NCBI GenBank assembly: GCA_945889235.1
Contig: CAMDBK010000036.1
Span: forward strand, 1-16,146
DNA length: 16,146 nucleotides
Reading direction: 5' to 3'
DNA from: Chitinophaga pinensis
GTDB taxonomy: Bacteria > Bacteroidota > Bacteroidia > SXHM01
Below are positions 8,030 to 13,114 of this stretch, one piece after another. The notes beneath the pieces were generated by a model. It was not told the origin of the DNA. It did not search any database and saw only the letters and a program-made list of their open reading frames with translations. Both the position numbers and the translations under genes were made by a program. Position 1 is the stretch's first letter; the number at the start of each line of letters is the position of its first letter.

Positions 8030-8060
8030 GTGTTCAGGTGTTAATGTGTTCGGGTGTTCA
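8021..8060. repeat. Five tandem degenerate 8-bp repeats spanning the DUF2723 start codon
   Basis: Read on the + strand the units are TGTGTTCA, AGTGTTCA, GGTGTTAA, TGTGTTCG and GGTGTTCA, i.e. nGTGTTCn with a fixed 8-bp period. The TTG start of the DUF2723 gene (complement of 8027-8029) falls at the boundary of the first two units, and the reading frame stays open through the whole array on the minus strand. An 8-bp period is not a multiple of three, so any change in unit number would shift the frame upstream of the start. Confidence 0.75.
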
Positions 8061-8080
8061 GATATTTTCGTGAAGGCGAG

Positions 8081-8088
8081 CGAAAATA
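8081..8088 (-). promoter_or_regulatory. Candidate -7 box for the DUF2723 gene
   Basis: The minus strand reads TATTTTCG, one base off TAnnTTTG and the same TTCG variant seen upstream of the cyclophilin gene. It would give a leader of about 50 nt containing the octamer array. There is no clear -33 TTG. The remainder of 8089-8217, which separates this gene from the divergent monooxygenase gene, shows no gene; CATCTTTG at 8169-8176 is a possible box for the + strand gene. Confidence 0.3.
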
Positions 8089-8217
8089 GGAATTATTATT
8101 TTGCGAGGCTGTGTTAAAGAATGTGAATGTATTACTGCGCTGTATTATAGTGGTTACCAAATTCTTTGCATCTTTGTAATCCTTCAATCTTTTCGCACAC
8201 TAAAAAATAAAGCATAA

Positions 8218-9795
8218 ATGAAAAACAAATTTTACGTTATTATAATTTTATCAGCGTTGTTATTCGTTCAGAAAACCAATTCACAAACAGTTTACAGTGA
8301 TGTTGCACCTATAATTTACAACCGTTGCGCATCATGCCATCACGAAAATCAGCATGCTCCTTCTTTTTTGACTTACTCTGAAACCGTGCCTTATGCAGGT
8401 TCAATGCAGTATAAACTTGCAAATGGACTTATGCCACCCTGGAGTCCTGATACTATTTACACCCGTTTTCTGCATGAACGTTTATTACCCGAAAACGAAC
8501 GCAACGCTATTCTTGGCTGGATACTTTCAGGTGCGCAAATGGGCGATACCAGTGGTATTGCTCCTCCTCCAACTTTTGCTGAATACAAACTTTCAGGCAC
8601 GCCTTCCACTGTTTTGCAGATACCGACTTTTACCAGTAATGCTACGGCAACTACTGATGCCTATAATTGCTTTTCTATTCCCATGGGCTTAACGCAGGAC
8701 CGATATCTGCGCGCCTTTGAAATTATTCCGGGTAATAACGCTATTGTGCATCACGTGGTGTTGAGCATTGATACTACGGGTATGCTTGCCAGTGATTTAA
8801 CAGGCGGTTGTTTTAATCAGCCGGGTGATTTTGGAATTGGAGGTTATGCACCCGGTTCAAACCCTACGGTGTTTCCCGGAGTAGCACCACTTAAAGCAGG
8901 GGTGCGGATAAAAGCCGGTTCAAAATTGATTATGCAGATTCATTATCCTGCGGGAACACAAGGTCAGATTGACAGTACAAAAATCCGCATCTATTATTAT
9001 CCGGTAGGAGCGCAAGGTATCCGTGAAGTTTATAGCAGCGTTCCTCTTCAGAACTGGTTTATGTTTATTGCAGCAAACACCACTGCTACGTACACTGCTC
9101 AATATCCTAATTCAGGCGGAGTGCCGGTTCCCATTTCTATTTTCAGCACCTTTCCGCACTCACATAAAATCTGCACCAGCATTGAAAACTGGGCTGATAA
9201 CGGCAGCAACACCATTCCGCTGATACGAATTAATAACTGGGATTTTAACTGGCAAGGGTATTACACGTATCCGCACATGGTAAAAATTCCGACAGGATAT
9301 ACCTTGCGCTCAAGCCATTTTTATGATAACACTACCAACAACCCGGAAAACCCTAATCCGCAATATGTAGGTGCAGGAACCAACTCAAGTGACGAAATGC
9401 TTTTTGATGCCTTTCAATGGCTTTTATATCAGCAGGGTGATGAGAACATTGATATTGCTGCATTGCTGGCCAATGATTCATTGTTTGCCCCAACGGGTAT
9501 TGCAGATGTTTCGCGTGCTGAAATTAAGTTGAACACGTATCCTAATCCGTTTTCGGATTTTGTAAAAATAGGATATGAGCTGAATAAAGCAGCAACGGTT
9601 TCTGTTTCTGTTTTTAATGTATCGGGTACAGAGGTAAAGAGTTTTGGCAACCAACAACTTTCAGCCGGACAATATTCTGTTACATGGGATGGTAAAAACA
9701 ATGAAGGAACTAAACTTGCTGCCGGAATTTATTACTGTACTGTACGTGCCGGTACTACTGTAAGCACAGCTAAAATGGTGTTGATGCCGAAGTAA
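8218..9795 (+). CDS. Secreted cytochrome c - copper type II monooxygenase (PHM-like) fusion with T9SS type A tail
   Basis: 525 residues. Signal peptide ~1-22 (NSQ cleavage region). An N-terminal haem c module has CASCH (Cys37, Cys40, His41) and a likely Met axial ligand in GLMPPWSP (Met72). Residues ~120-410 match the two-domain copper type II ascorbate-dependent monooxygenase fold of peptidylglycine hydroxylating monooxygenase (PHM). All six copper ligands can be placed: CuH = His178, His179 (VHHVV) and His242 (QIHYP); CuM = His314, His316 (FPHSH) and Met394 (SSDEM). Family members hydroxylate C-H bonds using O2 and two electrons; here the fused cytochrome may deliver them. Residues 438-525 are an FlgD-like Ig/T9SS sorting tail (YPNPF, GKNNEGTKLAAGIYYC), which implies surface display or release. 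A small secreted protein follows 28 nt later. Substrate unknown; the domain calls are firm. Confidence 0.9.
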   Translation: MKNKFYVIIILSALLFVQKTNSQTVYSDVAPIIYNRCASCHHENQHAPSFLTYSETVPYAGSMQYKLANGLMPPWSPDTIYTRFLHERLLPENERNAILGWILSGAQMGDTSGIAPPPTFAEYKLSGTPSTVLQIPTFTSNATATTDAYNCFSIPMGLTQDRYLRAFEIIPGNNAIVHHVVLSIDTTGMLASDLTGGCFNQPGDFGIGGYAPGSNPTVFPGVAPLKAGVRIKAGSKLIMQIHYPAGTQGQIDSTKIRIYYYPVGAQGIREVYSSVPLQNWFMFIAANTTATYTAQYPNSGGVPVPISIFSTFPHSHKICTSIENWADNGSNTIPLIRINNWDFNWQGYYTYPHMVKIPTGYTLRSSHFYDNTTNNPENPNPQYVGAGTNSSDEMLFDAFQWLLYQQGDENIDIAALLANDSLFAPTGIADVSRAEIKLNTYPNPFSDFVKIGYELNKAATVSVSVFNVSGTEVKSFGNQQLSAGQYSVTWDGKNNEGTKLAAGIYYCTVRAGTTVSTAKMVLMPK

Positions 9796-9823
9796 AATTT
9801 TGTTTCTTCCTTTAATTTTTTGC

Positions 9824-10222
9824 ATGAAAAAGCAGGTACTGTTGCTTATGTTTTTTCTTTGCAGTTACAGTTTTATTTCAGCACAGGTAATAGATTTTTG
9901 TACTTCCATTACTAAAGAAGGACATTGTATTGATCACCCTAAAAAGTTTTTGATACCACCCGGCAAAACAGCTGATATCTATGCTGTAGTACGTTTAACA
10001 GATGCAGTGGGCACGGGAAAGGTAGAGTATAAATTATTTCGCGAAACCAATTCGTTTGAAGAAATTTACATGACCAGTTTATACCAGGATGTTAAACCGG
10101 AGATGAAAACCTTCTGGGAAAAAATTTCTTTTACCCAAGAACTTGCCTACAAAATTTACCTCTATACCGATAGCGGCAAGCTGCTTACCTCAGCCCGTAT
10201 TTTTGTGCAGGTTGATTATTGA
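9824..10222 (+). CDS. Small secreted protein of unknown function
   Basis: 132 residues from the ATG at 9824; a longer reading from 9800 is possible, but it would put eight extra residues (MFLPLIFC) before a textbook signal peptide, so 9824 is preferred. Signal peptide 1-21 (KK, then LLLMFFLCSYSF, ISA cleavage before Gln). The mature part of about 111 residues has two cysteines near its start (DFCTSITKEGHCIDHP), possibly a disulfide, followed by alternating hydrophobic beta-strand segments (TADIYAVVRLTD, AYKIYLYTDSG, ARIFVQVDY). This suggests a small all-beta domain. No known family was recognised. It follows the monooxygenase gene by 28 nt on the same strand, so co-transcription is likely and a functional link is possible but unproven. 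Confidence 0.7.
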   Translation: MKKQVLLLMFFLCSYSFISAQVIDFCTSITKEGHCIDHPKKFLIPPGKTADIYAVVRLTDAVGTGKVEYKLFRETNSFEEIYMTSLYQDVKPEMKTFWEKISFTQELAYKIYLYTDSGKLLTSARIFVQVDY

Positions 10223-10289
10223 TAAAAAAACTGAGGGGTAGTTGGGCTTTATTTTACAGATTTATATTGACAGGAAGAGGAGCCAATAC

Positions 10290-10703
10290 TTATAAGTTTT
10301 CTGCAACAAACTGTTGAGCATAGTTTTTAATCATTTGGCGCACTTCACTGAACTGTTTCATAATTTCATCTTCTGTTCCTGTAGCCTTTGCAGGGTCAGG
10401 AAAGTTCTGATGAAACTTTTCAGCTTTGGTAGGAAAGTACGGACAACGTTCTTTTGCATTGTCGCAAACGGTGATTACAAAGTCAAAATCAATATTGAAG
10501 TATTCGTCAATGTTGTTGGATGTGTGATGTGAAATATCAATGGCATCCTCCTTCATAGTGGCGATGGCTCTGGGATTTACTCCATGCGTTTCAACTCCGG
10601 CACTGTACACTTCGGCTTTATCTCCTGCGAAGTGTTGCAAATAACCCTGGGCAATCTGGCTTCGGCAACTGTTGCCGGTGCATAAAACAAGTATTTTTTT
10701 CAT
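10290..10703 (-). CDS. arsC: Arsenate reductase, thioredoxin-coupled (low-molecular-weight phosphatase fold)
   Basis: 137 residues, full length for the family. Reduces arsenate to arsenite in the cytoplasm. The P-loop CTGNSCRS (8-15) supplies the nucleophile Cys8. Cys80 and Cys87 in VCDNAKERC relay the disulfide to the surface for thioredoxin; the spacing of 8, 80 and 87 equals Staphylococcus pI258 ArsC 10, 82 and 89 shifted by two. Asp103 in FPDP is the expected general acid. Last gene of an arsR - DUF6428 - arsC operon, starting 9 nt after the preceding stop. Thioredoxin coupling is inferred from the cysteine pattern rather than from the glutaredoxin-type ArsC fold, which this is not. No exporter gene follows before the convergent gene ending at 10222. 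Confidence 0.95.
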   Translation of the reverse strand: MKKILVLCTGNSCRSQIAQGYLQHFAGDKAEVYSAGVETHGVNPRAIATMKEDAIDISHHTSNNIDEYFNIDFDFVITVCDNAKERCPYFPTKAEKFHQNFPDPAKATGTEDEIMKQFSEVRQMIKNYAQQFVAENL

Positions 10704-10712
10704 GGTGTTTGT

Positions 10713-11183
10713 TTAGCAGCAACCACCTCCGGGTGTGCAGCAACCTTTGCTCGTTTCTATTTCTGCCAATACCAATTTCTCTTTTTCTTTCGGAGCTCCA
10801 CAATTGTCTTTGGCTAAACAGTCGGTTTGTTTTGAAGTAAGCACAAAGTTTTCTCCTTCAAAGTCTAAACCGTATTTGCCAATGGTATTGGACTGGTATT
10901 CAATTTCAACGTCTAAATCCTCGTTACCAAATAATTTTTTGGAGAGCGCAATAATTTTGAGAAGTTTTTGTGGTTCCAAACGGTGGTTGGTATCCTGAGC
11001 AACCCAAACCTGAAAGTTAATTACTTTTTCTTCTCTTACTGTTCCGCCACAATCAATGAAATGCTTGGTTACAAGTCCAGCCTCTGTAATGTGAAAATGT
11101 TTTGGAATAAATGTTCCGTTGGGTTGAACAAAGTTTATTTGACTTACATTGTTCAGGTGATTTTTTAGTTCTGATAGTTTCAT
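10713..11183 (-). CDS. DUF6428 family protein of the ars operon, with Cys-rich tail
   Basis: 156 residues, no signal peptide, so cytoplasmic. The body (MKLSELKNHL, NGTFIPKHFHITEAG, FIDCGGTVREEKVINFQ, DVEIEYQSNTIGKYGLDF) matches my memory of DUF6428 proteins, which often accompany arsR and arsC in Bacteroidota. His29 and His31 with Cys45, then CLAKDNC (122-128) and the tail CCTPGGGCC (148-156), give several thiols that could bind arsenite or another soft metal. This suggests a metalloid-binding or chaperone role, which is inference; I know of no demonstrated biochemical activity. It starts 16 nt after the arsR stop and ends 9 nt before arsC. Confidence 0.85.
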   Translation of the reverse strand: MKLSELKNHLNNVSQINFVQPNGTFIPKHFHITEAGLVTKHFIDCGGTVREEKVINFQVWVAQDTNHRLEPQKLLKIIALSKKLFGNEDLDVEIEYQSNTIGKYGLDFEGENFVLTSKQTDCLAKDNCGAPKEKEKLVLAEIETSKGCCTPGGGCC

Positions 11184-11199
11184 TTTTTTTAGTTATTAG

Positions 11200-11532
11200 T
11201 TAGCAACAATTACTTTTTTTCTTTTCTAATCGGTCTGATATTTTCGCAAAATAGTTTTGCAATTTGTCCAATGCTTTTTCGTCAATGCAATAACAAATAG
11301 CGTTACCCTCAATGCTTCCTTTAATAAGTCCGGCATTTTTAAGTTCCTTTAAATGTTGTGAAACGGTGGGCTGTGCCAATGGAAGTTCATTAACGATATC
11401 ACCACAAATACAAGTGTCTACCTTCATTAAATACTCCATAATGGCAACCCTTGCAGGGTGTCCTAGTGCCTTTGCCAGTGTGGCAATAGCATTTTGTTTA
11501 TCGGTAAAATGTTCTGTCTTGGTGGCTCCCAT
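11200..11532 (-). CDS. arsR: ArsR/SmtB family metalloid-responsive repressor
   Basis: 110 residues, a winged-helix dimeric repressor of the usual length. After the N-terminal helix (ALGHPARVAIMEYL, 22-35) comes the metalloid site in helix alpha3, DTCICGDIV (39-47), with Cys41 and Cys43; ArsR proteins use such cysteines to bind As(III). The recognition helix follows: LAQPTVSQHLKELKNAGLI (52-70). More cysteines occur at CYC (80-82) and at the C-terminal NCC, which may complete or add a thiol site. Binding of arsenite should release the operator and induce arsR, DUF6428 and arsC. A well-formed promoter and an inverted repeat lie directly upstream (11533-11580), supporting autoregulation. Confidence 0.94.
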   Translation of the reverse strand: MGATKTEHFTDKQNAIATLAKALGHPARVAIMEYLMKVDTCICGDIVNELPLAQPTVSQHLKELKNAGLIKGSIEGNAICYCIDEKALDKLQNYFAKISDRLEKKKSNCC

Positions 11533-11580
11533 ATCTTTATATTAAGATTGCAATATTACGATAAAGATTTGAGACAGCAA
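11533..11580 (-). promoter_or_regulatory. arsR operon promoter and putative ArsR operator
   Basis: On the minus strand TTG (11580-11578), exactly 19 nt, then TAATATTG (11558-11551) fits the Bacteroidota -33/-7 arrangement with one mismatch in TAnnTTTG. The -7 box sits inside an imperfect palindrome centred on AATATT (ATCGTAATATTGCAAT, 11562-11547). That in turn lies within perfect 8-bp inverted arms ATCTTTAT/ATAAAGAT (11568-11561 and 11540-11533), which end at the base before the ATG. A dimeric repressor bound here would block RNA polymerase. The rest of the gap to 11709 shows no gene. Confidence 0.65.
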
Positions 11581-11709
11581 ATTAGTATTAAAAATAATTT
11601 GTCAGGCAATATAAATTCCGAATAGTGAACCACTCAAGTTCATTGCTGTTGTGTTTCTTTGTAAGATAATCAATAAATAAGTTTTTTATATTCCGTATTT
11701 TAGCGCCTG

Positions 11710-12204
11710 ATGAAAACACTTCCGCTTTTCTGTTGCCTTTTGTTTACCCTTTCCATAGTTGCTCAACCAGTGAAACTTGAATTAGGGATGAGGCGCAATA
11801 CCTCACAAACCTTTATGGGCAAAACAAAAATTGATTCATACGTGCAGGAAAAAACTACTTACATTTTTCCTGATAATGTTTTTCTTACCATTGAATTTAA
11901 TGAAGAAGACTATTGCAAAGGTTTTTATTTTTTCGGAAAAAACGAAAGCGAAATAGAAAAAACATTAACCGGAAACGGGTTTACAAAAAAAGACAGCCTA
12001 TGTTTTGGTGCAACCGGTTTTAAAGGAATACTTAAAAAAGAAGAAAGCGATTCACAAATCACTTATCGTTTTGTTGCCGATACAGTGCAGCTTGCCGTGC
12101 AGCAAAAAAAACCGGTGCAGGTAAAGGAAGAAACCCCAAAAGAAAAACCTTTTTATGGGTTTACAATTTTGGGAACTAAGGTTTGGGAAAAGAAAGAGAA
12201 ATAA
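11710..12204 (+). CDS. Secreted protein of unknown function
   Basis: 164 residues. Signal peptide 1-18 (LPLFCCLLFTLSIVA, cleavage before Gln). The mature region of about 145 residues is mixed alpha/beta with many Lys and Glu. Two cysteines in the mature domain (DYCKGFYFF and DSLCFGATG) might pair. After about residue 130 a Lys/Glu/Pro-rich linker (KKPVQVKEETPKEKP) leads to a final FYGFTILGTKVWEKKEK. No family was recognised and no catalytic motif seen. It is divergent from arsR; the stop is followed within 5 nt by a palindromic repeat that could end transcription. A possible -7 box TATTTTAG at 11696-11703 gives a very short leader. Confidence 0.7.
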   Translation: MKTLPLFCCLLFTLSIVAQPVKLELGMRRNTSQTFMGKTKIDSYVQEKTTYIFPDNVFLTIEFNEEDYCKGFYFFGKNESEIEKTLTGNGFTKKDSLCFGATGFKGILKKEESDSQITYRFVADTVQLAVQQKKPVQVKEETPKEKPFYGFTILGTKVWEKKEK

Positions 12205-12208
12205 ATAA

Positions 12209-12269
12209 CGTCACCCTGAACTTGTTTCAGGGTCTCAATGCAAGATGCTGAAACAAGTTCAGCATGACG
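12209..12269. repeat. REP-like palindromic repeat, two inverted units (family B)
   Basis: Two 27-nt arms (12209-12235 and 12243-12269) are inverted copies with four differences. Each arm folds into its own 7-bp hairpin: CCCTGAA/TTCAGGG with loop CTTGT on the left, and TGCTGAA/TTCAGCA with loop ACAAG on the right. The differing bases fall in the stem ends and keep pairing within each small hairpin. Both arms carry the GTCA head. It starts 5 nt past the stop of the preceding gene and may act as a terminator. I recognise the type as common in Bacteroidota genomes. Confidence 0.85.
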
Positions 12270-12313
12270 ATGGTCGCTAACATTTTTTAACAAAAAACTT
12301 TCTTCATTCCGTT

Positions 12314-12321
12314 TACCTTTG
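12314..12321 (+). promoter_or_regulatory. -7 box of the rnpA-yidD operon
   Basis: TACCTTTG is an exact TAnnTTTG match, only 4 nt before the rnpA ATG. Transcription would begin at or within a few bases of the start codon, implying a leaderless or nearly leaderless mRNA. No TTG is present at the expected -33 spacing. Confidence 0.5.
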
Positions 12322-12325
12322 TTCA

Positions 12326-12703
12326 ATGGAAAAGTACACCTTCACAAAAGAAGAACGCCTGAGCAGCCGCAAGTTGATTGAGCAGGTAGCAAAAGAAGGT
12401 AAATCATTTCTCGTGCATCCGTTTAAAGTAATTATAATGGAAACGTCATTAGAGAGTAAATTTCCCGCACAGGTGATGATGAGTGTGGCAAAAAAAAGGT
12501 ATCCGCGGGCAGTTGACCGCAACCGCATCAAACGCCTGATGCGGGAAGCGTATCGCAAAAACAAACACACGCTGTACACTGCGCTGAATGAACAAAACAA
12601 AAAACTTGCGCTCATGCTTATTTACATTGGTGCCGAGCTACCCGAATATAAATTAACCGAGGATAAAATAATTCTAATTTTACAACGTTTAACTACTGTA
12701 TGA
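12326..12703 (+). CDS. rnpA: Ribonuclease P protein component
   Basis: 125 residues, the usual length. Binds the catalytic RNase P RNA and helps it recognise the 5' leader of precursor tRNA. The family signature is clear: YTFTKEERLSSRKLI at the start, and the RNR motif AVDRNRIKRLMREAYR (62-77), whose basic face contacts the RNA. It is first in a two-gene operon; its TGA overlaps the ATG of yidD (ATGA). The usual upstream rpmH is absent: the preceding gene is a secreted orphan plus a palindromic repeat. The start at 12326 directly follows a strong -7 box, supporting this ATG. Confidence 0.96.
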   Translation: MEKYTFTKEERLSSRKLIEQVAKEGKSFLVHPFKVIIMETSLESKFPAQVMMSVAKKRYPRAVDRNRIKRLMREAYRKNKHTLYTALNEQNKKLALMLIYIGAELPEYKLTEDKIILILQRLTTV

Positions 12704-12921
12704 GAGGTTTGCTCAGTAAATTTTTTATTCTTCTTATCCGCTTTTACCAGGCAACCATATCGCCATTGCTGGGTGCTGCCTGCCGCTACACACCTACTTG
12801 TTCGCAATACGGTGTTGAAGCCATACAAAAATACGGCCCGTTCAAAGGAATGTGGCTGGCCATTAAACGCATTTTATCCTGTCATCCCTGGGGCGGACAT
12901 GGATACGACCCTGTTCCATAA
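12700..12921 (+). CDS. yidD: Membrane protein insertion efficiency factor YidD
   Basis: 73 residues. A small membrane-associated protein that assists YidC/Sec-dependent insertion of inner-membrane proteins. Diagnostic motifs: an amphipathic N-terminus (LLSKFFILLIRFYQ), then ISPLLGAACRYTPTCSQYG with conserved Cys28 and Cys34, YGPFKGMWLAIKRILSC, and the final HPWGGHGYDPVP. The ATG overlaps the rnpA stop by 4 nt, indicating translational coupling. yidC is not adjacent; an S41 peptidase gene follows instead. Confidence 0.96.
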   Translation: MRGLLSKFFILLIRFYQATISPLLGAACRYTPTCSQYGVEAIQKYGPFKGMWLAIKRILSCHPWGGHGYDPVP

Positions 12922-12963
12922 TATTTCAGGAAATGGGAAATAGTTTATTAGAAATAATGTTTT

Positions 12964-13071
12964 GTCACTTCGAGCGTAGTCGAGAAGTTAAAAACAATAA
13001 AAGGCAGCTATGTCACCCTGAGCGTAGTCGAAGGGCTATAATTATTACTTCTCGACTACGCTCGAAGTGAC
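12964..13071. repeat. REP-like cluster: two inverted family A units around one variant unit
   Basis: Outer units at 12964-12988 and 13047-13071 are perfect 25-bp inverted copies of each other; the first is identical to 367-391. Between them, 13011-13036 carries a variant with the same loop GAGCGTAGTCGA but stem CCCT/AGGG in place of CTTC/GAAG. All have the GTCA head. It lies 42 nt past the yidD stop and 43 nt before the S41 peptidase ATG, both on the + strand. It could attenuate read-through between them. The rest of 12922-13114 shows no gene. Confidence 0.87.
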
Positions 13072-13114
13072 AGGCGCAGCAAATTCACACTAAAAAAAAT
13101 TCAACAGGCATTAA

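Noticed and set aside
10223..10289. Intrinsic terminator or remnant of an arsenite exporter gene between the convergent genes
   Set aside because: No hairpin followed by a T run is visible, and no reading frame in these 67 nt resembles a transporter.
12964..13071. CRISPR-like array
   Set aside because: There are only three units, in alternating orientation, with unequal spacers, and the same units occur elsewhere singly or in pairs; no cas genes are present.
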